From assembly GCA_000149265.1 (NCBI GenBank), contig CH003266.1:1876115-1940114 (forward strand): a DNA stretch of 64,000 nt. Reading direction: 5' to 3'. This document shows, piece by piece, positions 1 through 11,850 of this stretch. Both the position numbers and the translations under genes were made by a program. The notes below the pieces were generated by a model. The model had not been told where the DNA came from. It worked only from the letters and a program-made list of their open reading frames with translations, and ran no database searches. The first letter of the stretch is position 1, and the number at the start of each line of letters is the position of its first letter. The DNA comes from Ciona savignyi (taxonomy: Eukaryota; Chordata; Ascidiacea; Phlebobranchia; Cionidae).

Positions 1-890
1 CTCTAATTATTACGGTTCATTAGGGATATATTGGAATTTCTTGTTCTCCTGTCGGAAATCACGATTATGACGCAATATCCGGTTCCTGCATAAAAACTCG
101 AAACATAAAGGTTTAAACTTGATTTGATTCAGCTAATATAAAATCACATAGAGGCTACGTAGCTAAAGTTATCTCGAAGCGTTTCGTACAACTTTCACAC
201 TCTGCATTGTGTGAGTTTCGTTTACATACATGTAAATGAATGCCGTTGAAATATTTTATTAACCAAGTAGTTGTTTTCATTCACGCAGAAAATAAACTAA
301 AAACGTGGTAACTTAACTTAATTTACTGAACAAACAAACGTCATGTATAACCAAAAGGCAGTGTACTAAGTTAGTCGAAGTCTTTCTTCCCTTATAAACG
401 TCGCTTTTCTAACGAATCCAGTGGACTAATGGGTTAAATACAGTAGTATAAGCATATACTTTACATATAATACACTGCAATAGCTCCGATAACTCGGTAA
501 GTGGAAATGAGGTAATATGACAATTGCCTGTGTGATGATGCCAACTGCGTTTTCCAATTGTCGTTTTGCCGTTTTTTCCCGTTTTCCAAATTTTTACCGA
601 TAGTCCCGCTTCGTGTTTTCATCGTGGAAACAAAAAATAAACTAAACTAAACTAAACTAATTCACGAGCATACCCACTAATATTGTATATTGTATGACGT
701 GTATATCCCACATAACACCTCCACACACAATCCCAGGTCCACCTGCACACGTCCATAGAGACCCGTCTTCCCACTAGATTCTTATCACGGGTTGACAGCT
801 CGTCAGTCACCATCTATCCCAACCGATGTATGGGAGCATTCAAGAGCGCTTGGTCCTCGGTGAGAGTTCTTGGTATCATGTGGTATGATA
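1..890. other. Intergenic, no gene seen
   Basis: AT-rich sequence without a supported exon. Bases about 525-660 are a copy of a dispersed repeat that ends in a short (aaactaa)n-type tail. Related copies lie at about 43865-43999 and 35745-35990. Confidence 0.5.
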
Positions 891-1175
891 CCGGGTGCCT
901 CTAAATACTACAGGACGGCTTGGACTGCTTGGATCGCTTGGATCGCTTGGATCGCTTGGATCGCTTGGATCGCTTGGATCGCTTGGATCGCTTGGATTGC
1001 TTACTATTCTTCATAATTACAAAAGCCATGATATTAATGTTAGGGTTGGAGTTAAAGTTAGTACTGGGGTTAAGATTAGTGTTTGGAACAAATTAAAATT
1101 ACTTTCCATAGCAATCTAAGTGATCCAGGCGATTGAAGCGCTCCAAGCGCTCCTGTAGTATTTAGAGGAACCAGG
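891..1175. mobile_element. MITE with imperfect terminal inverted repeats and an internal 9-bp array
   Basis: The left end (from CCGGGTGCCTCTAAATACTA) and the reverse complement of the right end (from CCTGGTTCCTCTAAATACTA) match over about 30-50 bp. The element is flanked by TA on both sides, which suggests a TA target. Inside the left arm the 9-mer GATCGCTTG is repeated about eight times. A shorter relative lies at about 27170-27355 within a CCDC39 intron and shares the interior, but no right inverted repeat was found there. The superfamily is not assigned. Confidence 0.65.
932..1002. repeat. 9-bp tandem array (GATCGCTTG)n inside the MITE
   Basis: About eight near-perfect head-to-tail copies. 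The second copy of the element, near 27195-27230, has only three or four diverged units, so the array expanded in this copy. Confidence 0.8.
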
Positions 1176-1401
1176 TATCATGTGGTTTCTGTGCGGACGA
1201 GTTCCAATTTTTTTAAGAAAAAGTTTCGAGCCCATTATGGCCTCATTAAAAATATTTTTCATATGGAAATCGGTATATGAATCGGCCACAACCCCATTTC
1301 TCGGCTGACTTGCCTGACTCTTCTTGGACGTTAGGGGTTTATATCACTGGGTTATACTGTGGCAGGCCATGGCGCAATAGCTTCGCAGAAAAAACCTTTA
1401 G

Positions 1402-1953
1402 TCGAAATATTGAAGTAAAACATTGTTTTAATAATAAACTCTCAGTGTTAAATTCCCATATACCCTATGGTCGAAATATTGAAGTAAAACATTGTTTTAA
1501 TAATAAACTCTCAGTGTTATATTACCATATACCCTATGGTCGAAATATTGAAGTAAAACATTGTTTTAATAATAAACTCTCAGTGTTATATTCCCATATA
1601 CCCTATGGTCGAAATATTGAAGTAAAACATTGTTTTAATAATAAACTCTCAGTGCTAAATTCCCATATACCCTATGGTCGAAATATTGAAGTAAAACATT
1701 GTTTTAATAATAAACTCTCAGTGTTAAATTCCCATATACCCTATGGTCGAAATATTGAAGTAAAACATTGTTTTAATAATAAACTCTCAGTGTTATATTC
1801 CCATATACCCTTTGGTCGAAATATTAAAGTAAAACATTGTTTTAATAATAAACTCTCAGTGATATATTACCATATACCCTTTGGTCGAAATATTGAAGTA
1901 AAACATTGTTTTAATAATAAATTCCCTGCGTTATATTCCCATGCCCCGGGTGA
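1402..1953. repeat. 69-bp minisatellite, eight copies
   Basis: Units start at 1402, 1471, 1540, 1609, 1678, 1747, 1816 and 1885, a constant 69-bp period. Each begins tcgaaatattgaagtaaaac, or with one base changed. Because 69 is divisible by three, the array stays open in one frame and produces an apparent 232-residue ORF (1277-1975) of 23-residue repeats. The start of that ORF lies in a dispersed SINE-like repeat. No signal peptide, splice context or codon bias supports translation, so it is annotated as satellite DNA. Confidence 0.85.
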
Positions 1954-4414
1954 TATACACCTGCATCCTAACTAACCTTATCCCGACTGTTTAACCCACC
2001 AGGTGTTCAAACACGCTGGTGTGCAATCCGACTACGGCGGCGACGTCACTGATCCATGTGATCCAACTATGAACCATATGTGTCTTGGAGCTGCACAAAC
2101 AAAAGCAAAGGTGAATTGTGTAGTGTTCAACACACGTTGGGTAATACGTCCTTTATTATATGTGTGTCGAGATGGAAAGAGACTGACGAGAGAGATGCCT
2201 CTGGCTTATATAGCTGGCATAACATAGAGGTCTTAAATATTACGACAAGTTGATATGGTATGTTTGAGGGTGGGAGGGGGTTGTAAAATCGGTTTTAAGT
2301 CGTCCAGCCCTTTGGCGTGGCCGATATAGACGGAGGTCGGGTCTTGGATCGTGCTGGGTTCGATTTTTATCTTGATCAGTTTGTACGTTTGTACGTGGTT
2401 TTCCTTGGTCAAAACGGATGTTTCCCAGAATCAGCAGATTTAAGTTGTTCAGATATAAGTTACAAGCGCCTAACACTCGCCTTGATGACAAATATTTCCC
2501 TTTCCAATAACGGACGCGAGTATGTTTTGATCTTTTGGGGGTGTTTAGACAAATATATGTTTAAGATTTGTTTGCGACTTAATAAACCAGTTTAAACGAA
2601 CGCGATTTACTAGTTAAACTTGGAATATAACTTTCTCATGTGGTCCGTATGTGCCGTTAATCATAATTCAATTCGGGATTTACCCGAAAGGATCTAACTC
2701 CATAAACCAGTGGTTCTCAACCTTTTTAACCCATTGACTATTTCAAAGCTGGCCTAAATATACGCGTACTCAAGTCATAGGCATGAAAAATAAAGCTTCC
2801 CATAATCTTTTACCGACAAAAATCATTATTTGTTCGTTTATTTAACACAAAGATAAAGCTGGTGAATTGGAAATTTTGGGGTTGTAAACACTGACATAAC
2901 ATTGGAATTGGAAGACCCTATATTAATCGGTCACAAACAACAAACTATGAGATTACTGTCCTACACAGTAATATATACTTGTACCGGTGACGTAATTTGA
3001 CTCGATCCAGTAGATTAAAACTCGGTATTTTAGTTTAGTTTTTTGCTCTTTCACTACATTAAAAGGGAATGGAAAACTATTTTTTGTTAAGAAGGCAGAA
3101 TAAAGGGCAAAACTACAGAAGTTAAAACAGTGAATGTGCACGGTATAACGGGGGAAATGACATAGCCGTCAAACCTTCATAAATCCAAATATAAACCAAT
3201 TACGAGAGAAAACTTCAAATCAAAATTAATAAAATTTAAACCTTGGCTGTATGTGTGCAAGTTATCTGAAATAGTAATAAATTGCAATCGCTTTAGCAAT
3301 CGAATATTAGGCACGAGGCGATTTATAAATATTCGTTTTCCCCTAATCGAGTTTACACGAACCCATATACTCAATCCTCCGTTCAAATTTAAGTTCAAGC
3401 GTGGTTTCAAATAAACCAACTTGACCCAGTTCGTTTCTGCAACGAATCAAATATAACTCAAGGTCAAGCGCTTCTACGCGCGTCTCAAGTGCCTAGGTCG
3501 TTAATGACGTCACACCCGTACAAAATACTATGTTATGACGTAAATGAGAGCTGTGTATAATTAGCATTATAGTCGTGCATGTAAATCATGCCCAATCCGG
3601 GAGGTGACATTTCACCAATGTTGTTACTCAACCACATGTGTTTTTATAAGTTTAACAAATATAACTCAGCGTGTCAAATGCAACTGCAACGTGATTATTG
3701 ATTCCTACGTAAAAAATATATTTCATTAATGTCATTTTCGCCCGTTTTTTCCGCAGTTGGAGTTAAATTGGTGAAGATAAAAATAAACATTTTCAAGTGG
3801 ACTTTATTGCACTAAGAATTTAAGGCATAATCTTGACATTAATTTTAAATAAACCCAGAATTCCATCGTTGTAAACGGGATGTCTCAAACCGCTAATCGC
3901 CTCCGGGTTTGTGTGACTTCTAAAAATAATCGTCAACATTTCATGATTACAACCTCCGTTTACGGAACACCCACTTGACACCATTAACCTACAATTCCGT
4001 TTGATTTATGAACAAACAAAACTTGTTGTTTTCTCAAATAGCATTACAATACATGTAAACTCTTTTAAATCCGAGATAATTTATGTTTTCTGTGCTTTAT
4101 TACAATCAAGATTATATTCGAAACGTGAAATAAACAGGTGGCTGTAAACAGGAATGTACGAACTCATTAAAACGAATATATACAACAAATGTGGCAAGAG
4201 AGTCATATTGAACAGGAATGCTTAATGATGAGAATGAGATATTTGCTTAAAACCGTCACAGAAAAACAGAGCATGAAATACGGTGGAGTTTTCGTCTTAA
4301 AGTTGTCTTCCACGATACCATGCATTTCGCTCACGATTGTTCCTTATTATAATTAATTGTAGTGGTTTCGGCGACTTGACTGTGAGCATGTGGTGATTTC
4401 TTGACCACGCCAAC
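1954..4414. other. Intergenic, repeats only
   Basis: No supported exon. Bases about 2117-2228 are one copy of a dispersed element whose inverted copy is at about 35429-35560. At 2708 there is a hAT-like end (cagtggttctcaaccttttt) with no partner end found. The rest is AT-rich and featureless to the eye. Confidence 0.45.
2117..2228 (+). repeat. Dispersed repeat, pair with 35429-35560
   Basis: About 110 bp (from attgtgtagtgttcaacaca to the segment after cttatatagctggcat) matches the reverse complement of 35429-35560 with scattered substitutions. It is too short to classify and is probably a MITE or SINE fragment. Confidence 0.6.
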
Positions 4415-7253
4415 TTATCGCTTCACCGACTTCACGGTTTGTGTTTTCAGCTGAGAGGCACTGTTTCTTCGAAAGGTTTGTCCTGAAAGAAAGCTCTTTG
4501 ACGCCGTTCTGAACGCCTTGTTTCTGTAGCTGTATATCAAGCAATTGAAGAATGAGTTCGCGAACAGTGTCCTCGATGCAAGATACGCGAAGCTGTTCCA
4601 AGCTGCTTTTGCCTGAGGATTAAACCGAGGGCTCCTGGGTTCAAGTGCAAGGGAGGTCCCTGCCGCCATTACCGCTATAGAGGGCAACAAGGCCAATGTC
4701 AGCCCTCCGACAACCAACCTCACCGTCTTAGCGAGGGCTGTTTCGACCGCAGATGATTTTGTAATCGACATCGCTAGTTTTGAAGCATCTTCGGAACTCG
4801 ATCTCGAGACCCTGGAGTTGTTGTTGCAATTGTGGATTCTCCGTTCGGATATCACCTCGACGTCACACATGTTGTTCGGGTTGTGAGTTCCGTTTGTTGC
4901 TTTCGACGACAACGAGAGTCTACTGGGCGCGGTAAGGCGATTGGATTGACTCATCCGCCGCTTGACCAGCACAAATATCCCGATGTTAACGAGCCAAGTT
5001 GCGGTTAACGACGTGGCCATCACGCCGATGTAGACCATGTATACCTGTAGTAAACACAAGGTTAAAAAATCAAATTCATTAGAATACACCATCCCCGAAG
5101 TCTAGTTGTTGCAGCTATGACCATGCACGGATGGTTGGTTACACGACAACACTAACGCAATAGTACATACCCTTAATGCAATAATAACGCCGAGAGCCGT
5201 GAGTTGGTAGCCAATCCGACCGTCGATAGCTGGGTAAACTGCTAGAACGAAACTGGACATCCACACGAGGAGCATCAACGCAAGGGAAATCTTCTTAAAT
5301 CCACTTGAACACAATTTGTACTTGAGTGGTCTCGATATCGCTATGAATCTGTCGAGTTGAGGGTTAGTTAAATAATAATCGTGGTAATACACCTTGTGCC
5401 CACAGTCGAGTTAAGGGTTAGTTAAATGATAATCATGGTAATACACCTCGCGCCCACAGTCGAGTTAAGGGTTAGTTAAATGATAATCATGGTAATACAC
5501 CTCGTGCCCACAGTCGAGTTAAGGGTTAGTTAACCGATAATCGTGGTAATACACCTCGTGCCCACAGTCGAGTTAAGGGTTAGTTAACCGATAATCGTGG
5601 TAATACACCCTGTGTCCACAGTCAAGATAAGGGTTAGTTAACCGATCGATAATCATGGGAATACAACTCATTTCCACATTCGAGTTGATGGGCCTAAAGG
5701 TGTGGTCTCTTGGATAAATTGTAACCTCGTTGGTGTGAAGCTAGCGTTTATTTACGGTTATCTTGGACGTCTTATGCTCAGCGAAGTTACATGACCAACA
5801 TAAAAATAAAAGAAATTTAAGCTAAACGAAACGAGGGAAAAGCTATACATCTTACCTGTCTATAGATGTGCATACTAGCGTTAGAATAGACGCCGTAAGA
5901 GAAAGCACTGTGAGACTTCCAAAAGTATCGATGTACGCCTGGGAGTGGTAATCCAACTGGGAAGGAACTTGGCCTTCAGCAAGGAACTTGTGTCGCCCGA
6001 AGTAGATAGTTCTGGTTGTGTGCATTGATCCTGCCATTACCATTGCCATCATCAGATCCGCACAGGCAAGCGAACTTCGGAAGATTCTAAAAGTATCAAA
6101 TTTTAGTCATTTTCATGATAAGTTTCGAACCCATGATGGGCTCGTCGCAGACACCGTTTTTTTATGCAGAATTCCTCGGTGTATAAATCGGCCGCGTTAA
6201 CTATTCGAATACAAAACCGTTTAGAAGCATCAAACGGTTGAGGTCACGTTTGCATACCTTTGTCATATGTGACATCTGCTGCATAATGCAGAATTGATTT
6301 AAACAGGATCAATAATTTAACATTTCATCGAAACTAAATGTTTAAAGGGGTGCTATGACGAGCAATCTGGTGTTCTAATCTTAGGAATATTTTGAAACAA
6401 AGTAAACGCCATGTGTTCCTATTGAATCCTGTTGTGGTGTGGGACAGTTAATTCTATGGTCCGTATACGTCAAAATATTATTTCAAAAGTAACAAAGCTG
6501 CATTGTTTTCATCTCTTACCCGTGGGCCGTGTGCAATATCTTCGTTTTCCATGTCACAACCAGTATGACGACATTACTCAGCAGAATCGACATCAAGATA
6601 CAGGAGTCGATGAAGTACGTCACGTAAAGTGCCGCAATGTGTGACGTGGCGAGGCAGTCGTAGCATGAAGGGGACGAGGAATCAAACTTCGACCTTGTGA
6701 AGCCGCACGCTACGGGCAAATTGAATGGCACTGAATGGATCAACCATTCGGTGTATTCGGGTGGCTGTGTCGTGTTTGATTTAACGTTGTAAAAATCGTG
6801 TATAAACTCGCACGCCTTCAGCGCCAGGCTTCGTTCGTCCGATTTAATACCGCTTCCGTATATTTTGTATTTCTTCGCGAGGTTTTTAGCTTCCTCGTTC
6901 CCCGACTTTAATAAGCTGCAGAAATCGTCAAACCGACTTCCTGTCGCTAGACTTGACCCTTCCGATGTGACTTCATGTTGATCAGTTGTGTTGCACATTC
7001 TAAGATACACCATTCTATAATACACCGTGAAATCGTATCTCCTGGCTCGGCATACAGACAGAAGTTCACTTGCATTCCAAACGCTCAGTTGATATGTATA
7101 TGTCAGGAAGGAACCGTTTCCGGGGACAAACGTGGAAATCTCAGTTTTGTCTGTATCTTTCTCCTCGGCAGCCTGTTGGACGACTTGGTAACTTGCTCCA
7201 GAGTGGACTAGAATCGCAACAAAAACGGCAACAGCGTTTCTATACGATGCCAT
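4415..7253 (-). CDS. Orphan class A (rhodopsin-like) GPCR with a large cysteine-containing ectodomain
   Basis: Four exons on the minus strand: 7253-6520, 6086-5856, 5348-5171 and 5044-4415. All phases join, giving about 590 aa. Residues 1-20 look like a signal peptide. An ectodomain of about 185 residues with several cysteines follows. TM1 is at about 207-233 and TM2 at about 249-266 with the LACAD motif. TM3 ends in DRFIAISRP (DRY-type motif, residues 321-329, split by intron 2). TM4 is at about 342-363 and TM5 at about 374-402. The third loop is long and serine-rich. TM6 is at about 488-512. TM7 carries NCLIY at 548-552, where the usual NPxxY proline is replaced by cysteine. Family A is clear from these motifs, but the ligand is not recognisable. 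The 3' splice site of exon 3 lies inside a 54-bp minisatellite. Confidence 0.85.
5349..5672. repeat. 54-bp minisatellite starting exactly at a 3' splice site
   Basis: Six units with a 54-bp period; equivalent points are at 5349, 5403, 5457, 5511, 5565 and 5619. The first unit contains the splice acceptor of GPCR exon 3 (read on the minus strand, CTCGACAG before the exon at 5348). The other units repeat the same pyrimidine-rich acceptor segment but read CTCGACTG, or a diverged form, at the corresponding place. Confidence 0.85.
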
Positions 7254-9848
7254 ATCTACACCTTGGTTGGTATAGCTTTCTGTATGGGTAAGAAGAACAT
7301 GTCGTTAATGTTACATGTACTACAATTAAAGTCTATGTGTAAAGCGCTTCTACCCACTAGATAAGACGAGCCTAACGCTCAAACAATATAACGCATATAA
7401 CAACATGCTTTTTCGACGAATACTAAAACTCAAAAAAAAAAAACGAAATACCGAAATTAAATGCAAAGCTAGTTTAAAATCTTTCTTTAAAGCACCTTAC
7501 CGTAAGGTAGGTAATTAATTAGTAACAATTTCTACATTCCTGTAGTTTTAAACTCAGCGTTAGTTAAGGTGAGGTTAGAAATTGGTACACATTTCCGTAC
7601 TTCCATAATTTGGATCTTTTAGTAGTGACCTTATTTTTTAGCGTTACTCCACTCAAATAATATCCAAAAAATTTGTCTTTCTGTAGACGTTATATGCATC
7701 TACGTCATATTCATGTCTGGGAACTCTTCCAGACGTTTTAATTATGACAGAATTAATCAATCAAGTTGACATAATCTACAATCCTTCATGTAGTTTAATA
7801 TTCGCACAAAGCAATTGCTGCATCACACTCATTTAACACGCGCAGAATGCCATTATCTCTTCTATCCTTCCATCATAATCGAACGATGACGTCTAAATAC
7901 TACCACAAAAATAACATCTCAGCATTTTACTGCTTATACCCATTCACCTTTGCCTAATCGAATATGCATAAACACTTAGACCTTCGGATAACCCTTCCTG
8001 TCAACGAATAAATCGTATCTAGCGTTCCTGAAAACCCCGATTAAATCGGATGCGGTTTAGAACAACATCGGTCTGTGCGGCTATCCGCTTCGATGCCATG
8101 ATCAAACTGTCATTTTAGCATCAGCTCAGTTTCTGGCGCCATGAAATCGCTGATTTTTTCGTTTTTCGACTAGCGGTTCGTTCGTTGGACGCTTTCATCG
8201 TCTGATTGAACTCGCACAGTGTAGGATTCTATAGCTTATACCAGTATTTTAAGGCGAGGTTATTTTTCGATTGTATCTCTTAAATCGACTTTTCTCTGTG
8301 CGAAAATGTTACTCTAATATTCACAACTAAAATTTACATTTTTTAATCATGTTTTATGACATCGTCTGTAAACTATCGCTGCCTAAAATACCATCGCTTT
8401 TTAAATATTGCCCACAATCAGCCTTAAATTGTAATAATTTAAACGAAACTACCGCAGAGCATATAGGTTTTATTTGAAATGGTGCGTTCGTTCCACGAAT
8501 GAACTGCTAATTACTCGTATACAGCTGTCACCTTTTTACCTGGGCTTTCTTAGAATTTAGTTACACTGCTGACGATATAGCTTATTCCGTTGGTATAAAC
8601 TTTTATACACAGAAAAAGATTTAAAAAGTAACTTTTGAAGTAGAGTATTATAAACATATAACGATTGGCACACAATTATTATTTTCTTTGCTCCATATAG
8701 TTTCTCATTATCTAACGTTGTACGCAATCGTTATAATACAAGATTTAAACTAATTTGTGTAAATTAAGTTATTATCTCTCTTGCCAAATGGTCAGTAATG
8801 TTATTAATTGTTGTTGGTACACGTTAGTTTTAGTTTTTCACTTTTATTTTTAAGAATTTCTTTATTTGCGACTTTAGCCGATAGTTTTTGATCTTTTTTA
8901 AACTTTTGGATTTCGTAGATAAACTATATGGTGTTACATTATGGGAACCATATATTTATAAATTTGTTTGTTTATATATATAGATGCCAAATAGCTTATG
9001 GATGTATAATAGCTTGTATGGATGCCATATAGCTCTTCTAAATGCCAAATAGCTATTATAATCCTTGTTTAAAATCCTTGTTTAACACCAAGATTAGTTT
9101 GAGGCGTTTTTCTAAAAATATCAACAAATATTCGAAGATTGTTTTACGGTGCGTCACAACTAGCGATTCTGACGTCAGGAAGTATAAAATGGCGGATGGC
9201 CTTAAAGCGAAGATCAAGCTATTTATAGCCACTGTTCTTAGCGACAGAATAAAAGGACAGTGGTTTTGTAATTCGAAACTTTATTAAAGGCGTGGTCGGC
9301 AAGCCTGTACTTAAATGTAAAATGACAATTATAAAACTAGTTTTTCATTTTACAATTTGCAATTAAAACAACGTAGATGGCATATAAGCTTCATTTTTTT
9401 AAATGTTGTATATTTCACCTAAAATAGCATTATTGGTATATTGAAAATATATTGATCATTGATGTAATATTCCCGATGGTGAAAAATGCCGAGGGCTCAT
9501 GCACAACTATAAAATTAACTCGTGCCCATCGCTCGTTCATATTGAAGTGTGTTCTATATAATTAAGCCATAGCTACTCCTTAAATAGAACCCGAGCCATT
9601 CGGATAGAATTTGAGCGAATTACGCAAAGTGCCTCCTATGGTAACAAACTACTGGCCAGCGAGTGGCTTGAACGAACGACCTTTCGGCTATCTGCAGTCG
9701 GCGGATTCTTTATCCTTGCTAACCAAGTCGGACAAAAATCAAATTAAATTCAATTAAATTAACTACTCAGTGTGCACCAACGCCACCCGGGCGTTGTTAA
9801 CCGGTTTATGACATGTGCATCTAATATTCACAACTTATTTTTCCACTC
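7254..9848. other. Intergenic, no exon seen
   Basis: AT-rich. A small irregular repeat of gatgccaaatagct-like units lies at about 8983-9055. No coding segment or conserved motif was found on either strand. Confidence 0.4.
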
Positions 9849-9849
9849 A

Positions 9850-10043
9850 GAGTGAAATCTATCCAAGAGACTCTCGACAAACAGCACGACCTCTTGCGGT
9901 TGATTGTACAGAAGATGGAAATCCGCTCGGAGGCGGAAGATCGCGACGAAGGGAACAACAGGCCGAACGTCACGCCCCGAATGGCAGCTGTTGCCGGGAG
10001 CAAATTGCTAGCAATGAGGTCATCCAGGTCGATGCGTTCGTGA
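9850..10043 (+). CDS. Terminal exon resembling the C-terminal tail of a TRPA1-type channel (partial or orphan)
   Basis: A good acceptor (ttatttttccactcag, ending at 9849-9850) opens a frame of about 63 codons that ends in TGA at 10041-10043. An AATAAA lies at 10295-10300. The segment is GC-richer than its surroundings. The peptide is an amphipathic helix containing LIVQKMEIRSEAEDRD and then a basic tail. This is similar to my recollection of the human TRPA1 C-terminus (VVQKMEI.SE.ED), the post-channel coiled-coil tail. No upstream channel or ankyrin exons are visible on the plus strand, so this is either the last exon of a gene whose intron spans the GPCR on the other strand, or an exon relic. 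The exact first base is uncertain by one or two. Confidence 0.5.
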
Positions 10044-11570
10044 TGGAAGCGACGTTGTCACGGAGCGACTTGTTTCGTGGTCTACATTCACCAAATATGA
10101 CGTAATAACTATTAAGTGACTTTATGAAGTCACAAAGAGAGGAGCAAGAGTCATAATGAACTTCTACAAATTACTTTGTTGAACTGTCGATACTTTACAA
10201 GGTACTGCCAATGGTGCTAATGTTGTGTCCCGATCGAAGCGATCATTTGGTTGGTTGACGATAACATATCACCAGCAAATCGTTTGAATTTTTAAATAAA
10301 GACGAAGTTGTTGTTTAAAGTCGATTTAAATGTAAAATACAAAAAATAAATTAAAAATGAAAAAATTGCTTCCTTAAAGCCAAGTAAAAAATTAGTTTTT
10401 TTAAGTTTTAAGTTCAATCGACTTTTATATCAAGAAGTGGTTGTGGATTAGATAAAGTTGGGAGAAAACTACCCTTTGACAGCACGACAAAGATGAAGTT
10501 TATTCAAACACAGCCTTCGCCGAGGTTTGGTTATTAACTGCTTGCGGCGTAATGTACAAGCAAAATGACAGCAACAAAAGCTAATTCACACGATGGTGCA
10601 TAAAATGACGTCATAATTTTAATGTCTAGCAGTTCGTTGTACTATCTTCGTAAATACGCGACCGGTTTAAATTCTCAACAATCAGGTTTTATTTTTGTTT
10701 AACAAAAGTGTAGTTGTTTGGACTAAACCGAACTTTAGTTGAACTATCAGACGAATAAGGCAAGACATTTTTTTTACTTGCTTTATTCATTAGGTGAACG
10801 GTACCTAAATTCACTCTGCCCTAGGGTTACTTTACTTCGGTAAGGTGTGAACTCGAAGGGCTAGGTCTGAGCTGCAAAAATCGCATCACCCTATGGTAGT
10901 CTAACCACTGGAGGGCGTGAATTTAGGTTTCGGGATACCTTAAGCAATAGAACCCCTCCCTACGTGGCTTGCACGCTGTGGAGAGATGCCTGCGAAAGGT
11001 GTCTCTTGCAGCAACCACATACTAGGGAAACCTCCCCCAGTGGATTAATTTCCACATTGCACGAGGGGATCGGCCCAAGGCCACCAACTCGCACTAAGTG
11101 CACAATTTTGCTTTTTTTGGCTAACCACAAAAAAAAACAAAAAAATCAACCGTAATCTACCTTAAATATATTAAAATGTCAGTTTATGTTTTAAATCTAA
11201 ACGGGGACAGTCAGTATCGAGGTTAATCGGCCTTAACCTTGCATCCGGTTTAGTCGGCTTAACAACACGGGTGTCCTCATGTTTACAATTACTAAATAGT
11301 TTGAATGACGATTTAATTCTAAACGACTTAATTTGGAATAATTGTTTATTTACAAAGCAGTCAATCAGATCAACCAACCAATTCTCAGAATTTGCACGAA
11401 ATACCGACAAGAAACATAAGGTTTGTTATCATTATTATTCTTATAATTCATTTTTTCTGATAGTAAAACACTATCATGAAGACTCGAGCGTGAGGAAACG
11501 TTTTAAATTCTAATCCACATAGCAAATCATCAACGGGAACTCAACGTTTTTTGAAAACTTTAGAAATAGG
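10044..11570. other. Intergenic with a GC-richer block and an A-rich tail
   Basis: Bases about 10790-11125 are clearly GC-richer than the flanks and end in an A-rich run (about 11128-11147). That combination looks like the 3' end of a truncated non-LTR retrotransposon. No reverse transcriptase sequence is visible. The small ORFs here have no recognisable content. Confidence 0.35.
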
Positions 11571-11850
11571 AGGATAGGATAGGATATTCATGTTTATCGC
11601 CGTTAATGGGAAAACCAAGGGGGTTGACACAAGGGCAATCGTCAGATCACCTCGCGCCCACTGTCGGGTTACCGGAGCTGTGCGGTGTGTTGTCTATGAT
11701 TCACATGTTCCTTCAAATTTAGTAGAACCCATTAATCCGCTGGGTCCAGGCAGTGTCTGTAAAGTGCCTTGCCCTAGGACAAAACCGACTAGCTAGCGAC
11801 CAGTTTCACACCTGCAACCTTTCGATTGAAAGGCGACGCACTTAACTCTT
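11570..11850 (-). mobile_element. SINE-A copy (tRNA-derived)
   Basis: Antisense copy. It starts with the (aggat)n tail at about 11570 and ends with the tRNA-like head (reverse complement contains gcgtcgcctttcaatcgaaa). The family head carries Pol III A-box-like (ttagcctagtgg) and B-box-like (ggttgcaggtgc) sequences. Its body contains the common SINE core motif ccttgggcaaggcactt, and its tail is (atcct)n. Confidence 0.8.

Noticed and set aside
2708..2760. hAT-like end cagtggttctcaacc
   Set aside because: No matching right end or target duplication was found nearby; too short to annotate.
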